From positions 265,664,070 to 265,728,069 of the forward strand of contig NC_134397.1 in NCBI RefSeq assembly GCF_050003625.1: 64,000 bases of DNA, given 5' to 3'. Numbering within the stretch: the stretch's first letter is position 1; every line of letters starts with the position of its first letter. Below are positions 12,751 to 25,353 of the stretch, one piece after another. Both the position numbers and the translations under genes were made by a program. The stretch comes from Haematobia irritans (Eukaryota; Arthropoda; Insecta; Diptera; Muscidae). The notes below the pieces were generated by a model that was not told the DNA's origin, did no database searches, and was given only the letters and a program-made list of their open reading frames with translations.

Positions 12751-13100
12751 GTTAGGTTAGGTTAGATATAGTGGCAGCCCGATAGTTCAGACCCACTTAG
12801 ACTATTCAGCCCATTGTGATACCACAGTGGTGAACTTCTCTCTTATCACTGAGTGATGTCCAAATTCCATGTTAAGGTCAATGACAAGGGACATCCTTTT
12901 CATAGCTGAGTCCGAACGGCGTTTCACATTGCAGTGAAACCACTTAGAAAAGCTTTGAAACGCTCAGAAATGTAACCAGCATTACTGAGGTGGGATAATC
13001 CACTGCTGAGAGACTGATTTGGTGTATAGTCGAAACTGGGTTTGAACCCATGACCCTGTGAATGCAAGGCGGGAATGCTAACCATTGAACCACGGTGACA
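12751..13100 (-). mobile_element. tRNA-like SINE, copy 1
   Basis: Reverse orientation. The 3' tail appears as GTTAGGTTAGGTTAG at the left. The body has CACAGTGGTGAACTTCTCTC, then CCACTTAGAAAAGCTTTGAA, then AGCATTACTGAGGTGGGATA. The tRNA-like head at the right reads, on the minus strand, CCGTGGTTCAATGGTTAGCA (A-box region) and GGGTTCAAACCCAG (B-box region). It belongs to a slightly different subfamily from the copies at 18899 and 25354. No clear target duplication. Confidence 0.8.
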
Positions 13101-13136
13101 CTGATTAGCATAAGTTTAGCTTAAAACGATGATATC

Positions 13137-13440
13137 ACAGGAAAAAATTTCACGAAAATTTTTCCAATTAAAATTTCAATTGAGGTTTAAAAAATATTCA
13201 CTTAAAAAATTTATTGATTCAACAAATTTTTTAATTGAAACAAAAATCGATCATAAAAATTAATAGTATCAGCTAATTTTTTAATTGGATCAATTAATTT
13301 TTTAATTGACCTTCAAATAATTTTTTAATTGATACTATCATTTCAGTGATTAAAGACATTTCAATTAAAAAATTTATTGGAACAATTAATTTCGTGATTG
13401 AATCAGAAAACTTTTTTTAAGTGATATCATAATATGCCAT
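13137..13440. repeat. AATTTTTTAATTG-rich element
   Basis: About 300 bp with at least five copies of ATTTTTTAATTG and its inverse, e.g. GATCAATTAATTTTTTAATT near 13290. The same motif-rich sequence recurs at 54755-54880 and 58429-58745, where a mini-me-like element separates the two halves. Probably a small AT-rich foldback repeat family. Boundaries approximate. Confidence 0.6.
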
Positions 13441-13546
13441 GTCGATTTTCATAGCGTGATCTGAATTTTGATGAGGTACCTTGGTTTTAAACCCATGATC
13501 GCCCTGAACATTTCCCAAAACCTATATTATGTATATATAAATAATC

Positions 13547-13689
13547 TTTATACCCTTCACCACTACTGTGGTACAGGGTATAATAAGTTTGTGCATTTGT
13601 ATGTAACGCCAAGAAGGAGTAATCATAGACCAACCTTTTAGTATACGGATCGGCTTAGAATTAAATTCTGAGTCGATTTAGCGATGTCC

Positions 13690-13731
<42 letters not shown>

Positions 13732-14985
13732 CTGTCTGTCCGTCTGTCTGTCTGTTGATGTATTTTTGTGTGCAAAGTACAGCTCGCAGTTTTAGTCCGA
13801 TTGTCCTAAAATTTGGTATAGGATCCTGTTTCGGCTCCAAGACGATCCCTATTCAAATCGGTTCAGATTTAGATATAGCTGCCATATATATTTTTCGCCG
13901 ATCTGGTCATAATTGGCGCGTATATCAACCGATCTTCCTCAAATTCCGTACATCCGAATATTTTATGGGTCTCGAAAAACTTGCAAAATACCAGCCAAAT
14001 CGGTTCAGATTTAGATATAGCTCTCATATGTAGCTTTCGCCCGATTTACACTCATTTGCCCAAAGAGGCCAATTTTTAACTCCGATTTGGTTGAAATTTT
14101 CCACAGGGAGTAGAATTAGCATTGTAACTATGCGTGCCAACTTTGGTTGAAATCGGTTCAGATTTGGATATATCTCCCATATATAGCTTTCGGCCGATTT
14201 ACACTCATATGACCACAGAGGCCAATTTTTAACTCCGATTTAGTTGAAATTTTGCACAGGGAGTAGAATTAGCATTGAAACTATGCGTGCCAAATTTGGT
14301 TGAAATCGGTTCAGATTTGGATATATCTCCCATATATAGCTTTCGCCCGATTTACACTCATATGACCACAGAGACCAATTTTTTGCTTTATTTACAATTA
14401 TATGACCACTCATATGACCACAGAGGCCAATTTTTAACTCCGATTTAGTTGAAATTTTGCACAGAGAGTAGAATTAGCATTGTTGCTATGCGTGCCAAAT
14501 TTGGTTGAAATCGGTTCAGATTTAGATATAGCTCCCATATATATGATTTTCTGATTTCGACAAAAAGGGTCAAAATACCAACAATTTCCTTGTAAAATCG
14601 CCACTGCTTAGTCGCAAAGTTGTAAAAATGACTCTAATTTTCTAAACTTCTAATACATATATATCGAGCGATAAATCATAAATAAACTTTTGCAAAGTTT
14701 CCTTAAAATTGCTTCAGATTTAAATGTTTCCCATATTTTTTTACTAACATTGTGTTTCACCCTAGTGCATTAGCCGACTTAAATTTTGAGTCTATAGATT
14801 TTGTAGAAGTCTATCAAATTCTTCCAGATCGAGTGATATTTAAATGTATGTATTTGGGACAAACCTTTATATATAGCCCCAAACACATTTGACGGATGTG
14901 ATATGGTATCGAAAATTTAGATCTACAAAGTGGTGCAGGGTATAATATAGTCGGCCCCACCCGACTTTAGACTTTCCTTACTGGT
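13547..14985 (+). mobile_element. Mini-me/Helentron-like element H2, copy 2
   Basis: Mirror orientation of the copy at 10462. The 5' hairpin is TATACCCTTCACCACTACTG with TGGTACAGGGTATA, then the core ATTCTGAGTCGATTTAGCGA, then (GTCY)n at 13687-13756. Interior units have TTGGTTGAAATCGGTTCAG at 14143 and 14296 (153 bp apart). The 3' end is GGGTATAATATAGTCGGCCC, then CCGACTTTAGACTTTCC. One unit carries a 62-bp extra segment (14384-14445). No element-length coding frame. Confidence 0.85.
13687..13756. repeat. (GTCY)n tract inside H2 copy 2
   Basis: Tandem GTCC/GTCT tetranucleotides, about 17 copies. This is the second of the two proto-microsatellites that define mini-me elements in Diptera (family knowledge). 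The inverse tract in the other orientation is at 11460-11508. Confidence 0.9.
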
Positions 14986-14989
14986 TTTT

Positions 14990-15884
14990 GTTTGCAATTA
15001 TCCAAAGTCTCGACTTACAAGCGTATAGTTTAAATGAAGATAAAAATTTTCATATATTTCAATATATTTTTTATAGTGTACCGTATAATCTAATAAGCAC
15101 AACAGTTCCCTGAAAACATTGAATTTATATTCATCCGAGCGTTGAAATTTTCCGCTACAGCCAAAAATGAGAGAAGAGATGACAACTGCTAGCCAACGAT
15201 TCAACACTTCTATGGCATTGTTCCAAAATGACATAAGGACATACAAGGATATCAATGGTTGTAAAATATTTTTATTAATGAATCCTTTTCAATGATTGTG
15301 AACCGAACGACAATGGGATTTGGACAAACATAATGCAAAGAATTGTGTTCATTGAAGAGGGGTTGAGGGACCGACCTTTCTCCTTGAAGCAAATATGGCA
15401 GATATTAGAAAATAATAAGGAATCCTATCAAACGTTTTTATTTCACTCATTCACTACAACATTTAACCACCGATTGTCATCATTTAAGGATAATTAAATG
15501 GATAAATGTTATGAACGTGGATATTGTCTGGACGTAGATTTGTAAACGATTAAATTTGTGCTTTATAGAAATTAATGAACCATACAAAAACGACAATGAT
15601 ATGTAACGGATAAAATCGAATGGGAGGTGAAAGGATGGAGGGCTACAGAAATTAATTTGAAAATCAATTTTGTACTAAAGAAAACAAAATGTTGATTTGT
15701 TTCAAACGGGTTTAGATGTTCTATAGTAAAAATTTATGGGAAGCATTTTGGAGCCATTTTTTATATACAGGGTGGCAAAAAAAAAATGTAAAATTTTAGG
15801 ACCAATTTAGATTGCTTTAAATTGGGTACCTTTGGCTCGAATTATGACTTTCAAGTGGCCGACAAAACCATCACATGCTGCACG
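14990..15884. other. No recognisable gene or repeat
   Basis: Apparently single-copy AT-rich sequence between the H2 element and MITE-A copy 4. An 85-codon open frame on the minus strand (14998-15255) has no recognisable motif and is not supported as a gene. Confidence 0.45.
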
Positions 15885-16280
15885 CACTGAAAGAAAATAT
15901 GCGCCGTACCAAAGATTTCGTCTTTACACTAATGATTTTGGTATTGATTCCGAGCCAAAGCAGCGGAGAATTGGAGTAAGGATAAATTTAAGACACAATT
16001 CTCTTTTAAATTTGGATTTTGTGTACTTGCTTCTAGGAAGCAAATTTTAAAAGCTTTTTCAGCTTTTTTCTTCGTATGATATTAAAGCCCTTTAAAACGA
16101 GTTAACGACAACTTTATTTTTTAAAATTTTTAATTTATTCGTGTTTGCAGCTTTTCATGTGCTTTCAACGTTCATTAAAACGTCTTAAAGGCAACTTAAA
16201 TTTCCAAATTCAGACCAAAATTGAATCACCTCACCCAGCCAGATCCTATGAATTATGGATAAAGCCTTAATTTCCATGTC
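15885..16280 (-). mobile_element. MITE-A copy 4, truncated
   Basis: Left end CACTGAAAGAAAATATG, then TTGGTATTGATTCCGAGCC, CAATTCTCTTTTAAATTTGG, GTACTTGCTTCTAGGAAGCA and CGAGTTAACGACAACTTTAT, all in MITE-A order. It loses similarity after about 16200 and never reaches the other terminus. A mini-me-like element begins shortly after. Confidence 0.7.
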
Positions 16281-16316
16281 AAATTAGCTCGTTTTACAGT
16301 GAAAATAAGTATGTAC

Positions 16317-18350
16317 GGCCGTAAGTTCGGCCAGGCCGAATCTTATGTACCCTCCACCATGGATTGCGCAGAAACTTCTACGAAAGACTGTCATCCACAA
16401 TCGAAATACTTGGGTTGTGATATCTTAAAACTTCTTAACATCGTTTTCTAAATTGTGAGTTAGTCCATACGTGGTATATATTAGACAAAAAAGTTATGTA
16501 TCGATATGGACTTTTTGCACGGTACGTAGAGAGCTAGAATTGAAATATGGGGGTCGCTTATATGGGGGCTATATACAATTATGAACTTGATATGGACCAA
16601 TTTTTGTGTGATTAGAAATCGATTTATCTGAGGGATATATATAACTATAGACCGATATGGAACTAGCTAGGCATGGTTGTTAACGGCCATATACTAGCAC
16701 AATGTACCAAATTTCAACTGACTCGGATGAAATTTGCTCCTCCAGTAGGCTCCAAAACCAAATTTCGGAATCGGTTTATATGGGGGCTATATATGATTAT
16801 GGACTGATATGGACCACATTTGGCATGGTTGTTAAATATCATATACGATCACCACGTACCAAATTTCAAGCAGATCGGATGAATTTTGCTTCTTCAAAAG
16901 GCACCGGAGGTCAAATCTGGCGAACGGTTTATATGGGGGCTATATATAATTATGGACCGATATGGACCAATTCTTGCGTGTTTCTTAGAGACCACATCCT
17001 AACACCATGTTCAAAATTTCAACTGGATCGGATGAATTTTGCTCCTCCAAGAGACTCCGGAGGACAAATCTGGGGATCGATTTATATGGGGGCTATATAT
17101 AATTATGGACCGATATGGACCAATTCTTGCATGGTTGTTAGAGACCATATACTAACACCACGTACCAAATTTCAATGGGATCGGATGACTTTTGCTCCTC
17201 TAAGAGGCTCCGCAAGCCAAATCGGGGGATCGGTTTATATGGGGGCTATATATAATTATGGACCGATGTGGACCAATTTTTGCATGGTTGTTAGAAACCA
17301 TATAATAACACCATGTACCAAATTTCAGCCGAATCGGATGAAATTTGGTTCTCTTAGAGGCTCCGCAAGCCAAATCTGGGGATCAGTTTATATGGGGGCT
17401 ATATGTAATTATGGACCGATATGGACGAATTTCTTCATGGTTGTTAGAGACCATATACTAACACTATGTATCACATTTCAGCCGGATCGGATGAAATTTG
17501 TTTCTCTTAGAGCAATCACAAGCCAAATTTGGGGGTCCGTTTATAGGGGGCTATACGTAAAAGTGGACCGATATGGCCCATTTGCAATACCATCCGACCT
17601 ACATCAATAACAACTACTTGTGCCAAGTTTCAAGTCGATAGCTTGTTTCGTCCGGAAGTTAGCGTGATTTCAACAGACGGACGCACGGACATGCTTTATG
17701 GGGTCTTAGAGCAATATTTCGATGTGTTACAAACGGAATGACAAACCCAGCAAAAAAAGCGTCGCCAAAAAGGTAATGAAAATGTTCTTTTTGGATCCGG
17801 AAGTGGTGCATAATTGACGCAGAAGCGATGAATTTAACATGAGCTTGACATAGGACGGAAGTCCTCCATTTCAACAGCCGTTGCACTGAATTTGCATCAC
17901 TTCTTTAGGTGTAATCCGAATTCAATGTTTTGGATGTAAATTAAAAAATTCTGTTATATTTTGTCAAATAAATGTTTTTTTAAATTTTTTAAAATTTTTA
18001 ATGGATTCTAACGCTTGTTGAAAACGTTTGACCTCAAATATTTTCAAAAATTCACAATTTTTCCAGATTGATTTTGTTCGACAAAATTTAATTGATTTGT
18101 ACCATTTTATGAATTCTTACTCTGTTTTTAACCTATTTGAAACAAAAAAAGATAAAATTACCCATTAAAAGTATGAACTAATCAAGTTATAAAAAATTGA
18201 ATTAAAAGAACTTCCTGGGTAGTTAAAATAAAGAACATCAATGGGAGTGCATCTTCTGGAAGTGCTTTTAAAGTTGTGCCTTTGGAAGCACTTCCAAATT
18301 TTTTTGCTGGGAAGTTAATATACCCCCCATCCTATGGTGGAGGGTATAAA
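16317..18350 (-). mobile_element. Mini-me/Helentron-like element H1, copy 1, split by MITE-E
   Basis: Left (3') end is AAGTATGTACGGCCGTAAGT, then TTCGGCCAGGCCGAATC, then GTACCCTCCACCATGG. The interior is six units with phase landmarks at 16706, 16858, 17011, 17164, 17317 and 17470 (152, then 153 bp throughout). The 5' side follows with GACGGACGCACGGACATG, the inverse of the GTCY tract, and the hairpin ACCCCCCATCCTATGGTGGA. MITE-E at 17746-18311 interrupts the 5' arm. The 51-codon period leaves a 302-codon plus-strand frame at 16702-17610; see findings. Confidence 0.85.
17746..18311 (+). mobile_element. MITE-E copy 1 (CCCAGCAAAAA ends)
   Basis: 566 bp with ends CCCAGCAAAAAAAGCG and TTTTTTTGCTGGG. 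The host H1 element reads ATGACAAA to its left and AAGTTAATATAC to its right; uninterrupted H1 copies read ATGACAAAGTTAATATAC on the same strand, so a 2-bp AA is duplicated at most. The inner part (GATCCGGAAGTGGTGCA, AGCGATGAATTTAACATG) recurs inverted at 53800-54257. No transposase. The superfamily is unclear. Confidence 0.8.
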
Positions 18351-19331
18351 AATATGCCCGGTTCCAAAGATTTTGTCTTAACTTTAAAAATGTTGGTATT
18401 GATTCCGAGTCAAAGAAGCGTAGAATCTTTTAAAACACAATTCTCTTTTAAATTTAGGTTTTGTGTACTTGCTTCTAGGAAGCAAATTTTAAAAGCCTTT
18501 TCAGCTTTTTTCTCCGTATGATATTAAAGTCCTTTAAAAACGAGTTAACGACAACTTTATTTAACAAATTAAGACTCGACTTCCAGTAGAAATTAGGCAA
18601 TGTTTTAAGTAAAAAAACGTCTTTAAAATAAAGTGTTGAAAAACATGTCCTATTTTTGAACGATTGTTTGCTTTGTAGTCAAGATGCAAAAAGACAACAA
18701 ATTTAAAGACAATTTCCTTAAATTTAAAAAATTTTTCTGAATTATTAAAGTCAAGTTGAGCTTAGCCCAAACACTTTTTCTTTCATATTATGATACCCAT
18801 TTTTAAGTGAAATCACTTAATTATAAGGACAATACGACTTCATTGAAAAGTTTATCGACTTTTGGACAAGGAAAAAAAACTTTATATTAGAGAAATGCGG
18901 GAGCCACCGTGGTACAATGGTTAGCATGCTCGCCTTGCATACACGACTCCTGCTTCGACCGAACATCAAAAAGTTTTTCAGCGGTGGATTATCCCACCTC
19001 AGTAATGCTGGTGACATTTCTGAGGGTTTCAAAGCTTCTCTAAGTGGTTTCACTGGAATGTGGAACGCCGTTCGGAATCGAATATAAAAAGGAGGTCCCT
19101 TGTCATTGAGCTTAACATGGAATCGGGCAGCACTCAGTGATAAGAGAGAAGTTCACCAATGTGGTATCACAATGGACTGAATATTGAATAGTCTAAGTGA
19201 GCCTGATACATCGGGCTGCCACCTAACCTAACCTAACCTAGAGAAATGCGTCTTCTATGCTAAGCAAAATTTGCATTCGTATTTCAAAGACATGAAATCT
19301 TTGACCTCACGACAATATTTTTTTTTCAGTG
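18350..19331 (-). mobile_element. MITE-A copy 5, split by a SINE
   Basis: Starts with ATATGCCCGGTTCCAAAG directly after the hairpin of the H1 element, lacking its own left CACTGAAAA. It continues through the full MITE-A interior in reverse and ends TTTTTTTTCAGTG followed by TA. A SINE (18899-19238) sits inside with a target duplication, so it is younger than the MITE. Confidence 0.85.
18899..19238 (+). mobile_element. tRNA-like SINE, copy 2, with 11-bp target duplication
   Basis: 340 bp starting GGGAGCCACCGTGGTACAAT. The A-box region is TGGTACAATGGTTAGCATGC. In this copy the B-box is degraded (GACTCCTGCTTCGACC). The body matches the other copies, and the 3' end is CCACCTAACCTAACCTAACC, a CCTAA-type tail rather than poly(A). 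TAGAGAAATGC is present at 18888-18898 and again at 19239-19249, a clear target duplication inside MITE-A. tRNA-derived Pol III origin is inferred from head sequence and structure. Confidence 0.88.
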
Positions 19332-19455
19332 TAGGATTGTAATAATATGCAAAGTAATTGATTTGGACGAGAAACCAGTTTGCGTTGATATCAGACTAAC
19401 ATAAAAATAAAATTCGCATTCGTATTTGATGGACTTAAAATCTTTGGCCTCACGA

Positions 19456-22240
19456 CCACGGTTGCCACAGTTTGTAGAATTCCACTAAAAATGGTACATT
19501 TTTTAATGTTTGGTAGATTGGTAGAATTGATGATGTTGGTAGATTTTGCATCCAATAGATACATAAATAAAATTTTGGCAACCTTTTTTATAGTACTAAA
19601 ATTTTGACAAAATTTTCTATAGAAATAACAGTTTGGTACAATCTTCTAAAGAAAATTTCTATAGAAATAAAAATTTAACAAAAATTACTATAGAAATAAA
19701 ATTTTGACAAAACTTTCTATAGAAATAAAATTTTGACAAAAAATTCTATAGAAATAAAATTTTGACAAAAATTTCTATATATATAAAAATTTGAACATTT
19801 TTTTCTATAAAAATAAAATGTTGGTAAAATTTCCTAAAAAATAAAACTTTGACAAAAATGCCTATAGAAATAAAATTTTGACAAAAATTCCTATACAAAT
19901 AAAATTTTGGCAACATTTTCTATAGTAATAAAATTTTGACAATAATTTTTCTTTTGTAAAAAAATTTATGGAAAAAAATTTCTATAGAAATAAAATTTTG
20001 ACAAAATTTTCTATAGAAACAAAATTTTGGTACAATTTTCTAAAGAAATAAAATTTTAACAAAAATTTCTAGAGAAATAAACATTTAACAAAAATTTCTA
20101 TAGAAATAAAAATTTGACAAACTCTTTCTATTGAAATAAAATTTTGGTAAAATTTTCTAAAGAAATAAAATTTTAACGAAAATTTTTATAGAAATAAAAT
20201 TTTGACAAAACTCTCTATAGAAATGAAATTTTGACAAAAAATCTATAGAAAAAAAAAATTGACAAAAATTTCTATACAAAATAAAAATTAGACAACTTTT
20301 TTCTTTTGAAATAAAATTTTGGTAAAATTTCCTAAAAAAATAAAATTTTCTATAGAAATAAAATTTTGACAAAACTCTCTATAGAAATAAAATGTTGACA
20401 AAAAAATCTATAGAAATAAAATTTTGATAAAAATTCCTATACAAATAAAACTTTGACAAAATTAAAATAAATAAATAAAATTTTGCAAAATTTTCTATAT
20501 AAATAAAATTTTAGCAAAATTTTCTACAGAAGTAATATTTTGGCAGCATTTTCTATAGTAATAAAATTTTGACAAAATTTTTCTTTTGTTAAAAAATGTA
20601 TGGTAAAATTTTCTACAGATATAAAATATTGACGACATTTTCTATAGAAATAAAATTTTGACCAAAATGTTCAATAGAAATAAAAATTTTGACAAAATTT
20701 TCTATAGAAATAAAACTTTGACAAAAAATTTCCATATAACAAAAATTTTGAAAAACTTTTTTTTGGTAAAATTTTCCAAAAAATAAAATTTGGACAAACA
20801 TTTATATAGAAATAGAATTTTGGCAAAATTTTCTATAGAAATAAAATTTGTCAACATTTTCAATAAATATAAAATTTTGACAAACATTTCTATATAAATA
20901 AAAATTTGACAAATTTTTATTGGTAAAATTTCCTAAAGAAATAAAATTTTGACAAAAATGTCTATAGAAATAAAATTTTGGCAAAATTTTCTATAGATAT
21001 AAATTTTTGCAAAATTTTTTGTAGTTATAAAAGTTTGCATAATTTTCTATAGAAATAAAATTTTGGCAAAATTTTCTATAGAAATAAAAATTTGACAAAC
21101 TTTTTCTATTGAAATAAAATTTTGGTAAAATTTTCTAAAGAAATAAAATTTTGACAAAAATTGCTATAGAAATAAAATTATGACAAAACTCTCTATAGAA
21201 ATGAAATTTTGACAAAAAATCTATAGAAATAAAATTTTGACAAAAATTTCTATATAAATAAATATTTGACAAATTTTTTCTATAGAAATAAAATTTCCTA
21301 AAGAAATAAAATTTTTACAAGAATGTCTATAGAAATAAAATTTCGGCAAAATTTTCTATAGATATAAAATTTTGCAAAATTTTTTATAGATATAAAATTT
21401 TGCAAAATTTTCTATAGAAATAAAATTTTGACAAAATTTTAGTTTTGTAAAAAAATTTATGGTAAAATTTTCTACAGAAATAAAATCTTGACAAAATTTT
21501 CTATAGAAATAAAATTTTGGTAAGATTTTCTAAAAAAATTAAATTTTGACAAAAATTTCTATAGAAATAAAATTTTGGTAAAATTTTTTAAAGAAATACA
21601 ATTTTGACAAAAAATTTTATAGAAATAAAATTTCCTAAAGAAATAAAATTTTGACAAAAATATCTATAGAAATAAAATTTTGGTAAAATTTCCTAAAGAA
21701 ATAAAATTTTGACAAAATTTTCTATGCAAATAAAAATTTTACAAATTTTTTCTATAGAAATAAAATTTTGACAAAAAATTCTATAGAAATAAAAATTTGA
21801 CAAAATATTATAAAAATTTTAAAATTTTATTTTTTTTTTTTTAATTTCGATCACACTATCAAAGTCCTTTGTAAGTTATCCCTGTTTGTAGAAGTAGCAA
21901 CTTTCCCTTGTAAGTGCAAGCTAAAATCGTTAAAACATTTAAAATTCGACACACAATAGAATTATACATCCAAAAAATTGTCGCTAATAGGATCTTAATA
22001 TATAATATTGCAAATATTGAAACAAGAGAACAAATAAAACATTTGTTTCCTAGGAAAAAAATTTTCATACTAACTACAAAAATTTGATAAAAATTTTCAA
22101 AATAAAATTTTTTTTAAATTTGGTAGATTTTTGGTAAAATCTTCTTCAAATTTTGACAGATTATTATTAACACGGCCATTTTTGGTAAAATCTTCTTCAA
22201 ATTTTGACAGATTATTATTAACACGGCCATTGGCCATTCT
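19456..22240 (+). repeat. 29-bp minisatellite array 3 with TIR-like left edge
   Basis: Left edge CCACGGTTGCCACAGTTTG, then AGAATTCCACTAAAAATGG, then GTTTGGTAGATTGG, then about 2.2 kb of imperfect 29-bp units. The units here are more variable than in other arrays, many with GACAAAAATTTCTATAG or GGTAAAATTTTCTAAAG. A non-repeat stretch at 21835-22080 interrupts it. The right flank TTGGTAAAATCTTCTTCAAA is itself duplicated with a 51-bp period (22131 and 22182). Other copies suggest one TIR element whose interior expanded. Confidence 0.8.
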
Positions 22241-23940
22241 CAGGGAAGCGCCGTCTTGAGATACATTGGTATTTTTAGTGCCTACATTTTTTTTGCGTGT
22301 GGAGGCTATGGTGTACTTAAGTCAAAATTTCCAATTTCAGAAAATACAGGAAAAATTGCGGTATCCAGAAGGCCAAGAAGTCAAATCGGGGACCCGTTTT
22401 ATATGCGGGCGATATAACCTATCTTCAATCTTGACCTGCTGGCACAAAAAAAAATAATGTGTGCCAAATTTCAGAACGACATATCGATTAAAACCAATTT
22501 TTTCGATGTGCTACAAACGGAATGGCAAACTTACTATAGCCCCATCACAATTTTATATGAAATATAAAATTCCACAAAATGTATCTAACTCTAGGACAAT
22601 TGTAACTAATCAAAAACATCACAAAGATGAGTTTGATTTTTATTCTTCGTACCCATAAAACTACAACGTCATGCCCATCATCAGCTAAACGTCATTAATA
22701 GTATCTCATTATTGGTCATATAGTGGTAGCCTGCAATACAAGGATCTTAAATACTTCTGGGAATTTTTATTAAAACTCGATTCATATTTCATATTACACG
22801 AGTCACACTTTATTTTCCTTTTAAGCGTAGCTTGCCTCTGAATCGACGACACCCATTCATGAAAATATGAGCTCCACAATGTAATTGCACTGAAACATGA
22901 AAGTCATACCGGCTTTTGAAGCAAATGTAGGAGAGCTCAAACGTTTGTTCAAGGGCCAATAAATGAGAACCATTCAATATCGATAGGGATGCACTTCTGT
23001 ATTGTGTTAACCTTCCTGCGATCAGCGTTTGATTTTTATGTTGTGTCAGAAGTTGGTGTCAGATATTTTGAGAATTTTACGCCTTTTCATTTCCAAATGA
23101 AAAACACATGAAATCGAGAACAATCGTCCATGTTGAATGAAAAAGAGCCGAATGGATTTCTTTTGAAATTCGATCAGCTGGTAGACCTTCTTTTTGTGAC
23201 TAAATGTTGGAAAACACCTTCTCATTTGTGGATAACGATGGGTAAATTGATATCGAAATTGTCATTTATTATTTTTATGAAGTGGAACAAAATGCACTGA
23301 ATAAAAATTGTCGATGTTGTTTAGTAGAAAAAGAATTTTGAATTGGAATTAGAGCTTTGTCATTATGGATGGTTTATTTAAAATTATTTTGTAATTGTTT
23401 TCATGGGATTTCTTTATGGAGATTTGACACTTAATTTTTATTATACACAGAGAAAATGGTAACTGAATATGGTAACTGAATTTCTTTCCCTTCAATATTT
23501 TATAGAGGGTGCAGTTATTATGTGTTTGCAATCAAGTCAATCGAATTATCACAAATTCAACTTATTTGTAATCAAGTCAATCGAATTACCACAAATTCAA
23601 CTAATTTGATATGATGTTGATTTTATATCCCAATGAAATCGGTTATTGATTATTGAATAAATAAATTTATGGCAAGTGATGCGACGATCTTCCCCAACAT
23701 TTTTAACAAAAGACATCTTCGTTTGTATAAAATTTCGTTCCTTAGAGAAGTGTAGTGTAATCAACTCTTAATATTGAGTTCTCATCCCATAAATTCACAG
23801 TTCGTTGCCTATCCATAGCTAATAAAAATAACTTTCGAAATACGCATATTTGGGTGAAAAAAAACTTTTGTTGTTGTGAATAAAAAAGATAAGAAGAAAG
23901 TTTACGTGTGGATGAGAAACAAAAGTTGATGCAAGAATTT
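22241..23940. other. Mostly unassigned; a 40-bp tandem duplication
   Basis: 22380-22540 has weak mini-me-like similarity (TCAAATCGGGGACCCG, ATGTGTGCCAAATTTCAG, GTGCTACAAACGGAATGGCA). At 23530-23610 a 40-bp unit beginning AATCAAGTCAATCGAATT is present twice. The rest is AT-rich and apparently single-copy, without a supported gene. Confidence 0.45.
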
Positions 23941-24218
23941 TCGGTCGCCACCACAGGAAACTGAAAATCGAGACCAAAATTTATATGGGGATTATATCAA
24001 CAAATTGCCCTAGACAATCTAAATTCAGCATATCTATTTATAGGTTTAAAAATTGTGGCATATAATAGTTCAAGAAGTTAAATGGAGTTTAGATCGGCTT
24101 ATATAGGGAATAAGCCTGGACCGATTTAGACTTTTTTTACCATTTACTACAAGAGTGTCATTATTGAAGAGTGTATTTCTATATTTAAACAATGGAAGCA
24201 AAATTAAGTTTACAATCA

Positions 24219-25320
24219 AACAAGTAAGGAAAGGTTATTATATAGTCGGCATATAATACCCTGACACACTTTTTATATTTAAATTTTTTGGGTGCCATAT
24301 GCCCTCATTCCAGAGTACGCTAAGTCGACTTAGCATGTTTTGATGGAGTTCGCTATTTTTTATTCAGATTGATGTGAATTGCATCCTGTCAAAAGTTCGA
24401 ATTTACGTCGATTTACATTGCCACCGTGGTGCAATAGTTAGTATGCCCGCCTTGCATACACAAGGTCGTGGTTTGGATTCCTGCTACGATCGAACACCAA
24501 AAAGTTTTTCAGCTGTGGATTATCCCACCTCAGTAATGCTGGTGACATTTCTGAGGGTTTCAAAGCTTCTCTAAGTGGTTTCACTGGAATGTGGAACGCC
24601 GTTCGGACTCGGATATAAAAAGGAGGTCCCTTGTCATTGAGCTTAACATGGAATCGGGTAGCACTCCGTGATAAGAGAGAAGTTCACCACTGTGGTATCA
24701 CAATGGACTGAATAGTCTATGTGAGCCTGATACATCGGGCTGCCACATAACCTAACCTACATATATTTAAATCTGAACCGAGTTGAACAAACTTTTTTAG
24801 ACTTCTAAAAAAATTTCTATACTTAAAATATAAATCTGCTAATGCCCTGGGACGAAGCACAATCAAAAGCCATATATTTATACAATATCACAAAAGTGCA
24901 TTTATGATTTATCGGTCGATATATATATATATATATGAAGGCTTTGTCTAAATCTGAGCCGATTTTGATCAAATTTAGCTCACGTTGCTAAAATTTTAGT
25001 TGGACTCTGTGGGCAAAATTTCAAGTAAACCGGAAGGAAAATTTATATCTATTTAAAAATCTATATCGATTTCAACCAAATTCGGTAAACTTTAGGACAC
25101 AATTAATTGTACACTTTTTGCAAATTTCAATGCGCAACAGGGTAAAACTTTGGCCTCTGGGGCATTTAATGCAGTTTAAATCGGGCGAAAGACACATATA
25201 TGGAAGCCATATCTAAATCTGAACCGATTTCATTCAAAATCAATATAGTTATATTCTGACTCAAAACATATATGGTGAGTGCATCAAATGTGGTACAGGC
25301 TGGTAATGTGGTATAGTAGA
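24219..25320 (-). mobile_element. Mini-me/Helentron-like H2-type element, split by a SINE
   Basis: Left (3') end is ACAAGTAAGGAAAGG, a mutated palindrome, and TATAGTCGGCATATAATACC. After the SINE the interior continues with TTTATGATTTATCGGTCG, TCAACCAAATTCGG and AAATCTGAACCGATTTC as in H2 copies. The right (5') hairpin is lost. Upstream, 23970-24180 holds another decayed mini-me-like stretch. Confidence 0.7.
24419..24758 (+). mobile_element. tRNA-like SINE, copy 3
   Basis: Head GCCACCGTGGTGCAATAGTT, B-box-like GTGGTTTGGATTCC at about 24470, and the body identical in order to copy 2. The 3' tail is CCACATAACCTAACC. It lies inside the H2-type element. Possible short TACAT duplication at both sides. 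Confidence 0.85.
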
Positions 25321-25353
25321 TTTTTTCTCTATCTAACATCATACGAATAACTA

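Noticed and set aside
18899..18970. Functional tRNA gene at the SINE head
   Set aside because: A-box-like sequence is present, but the anticodon arm and acceptor stem do not form properly and the same head recurs in several SINE copies with target duplications.
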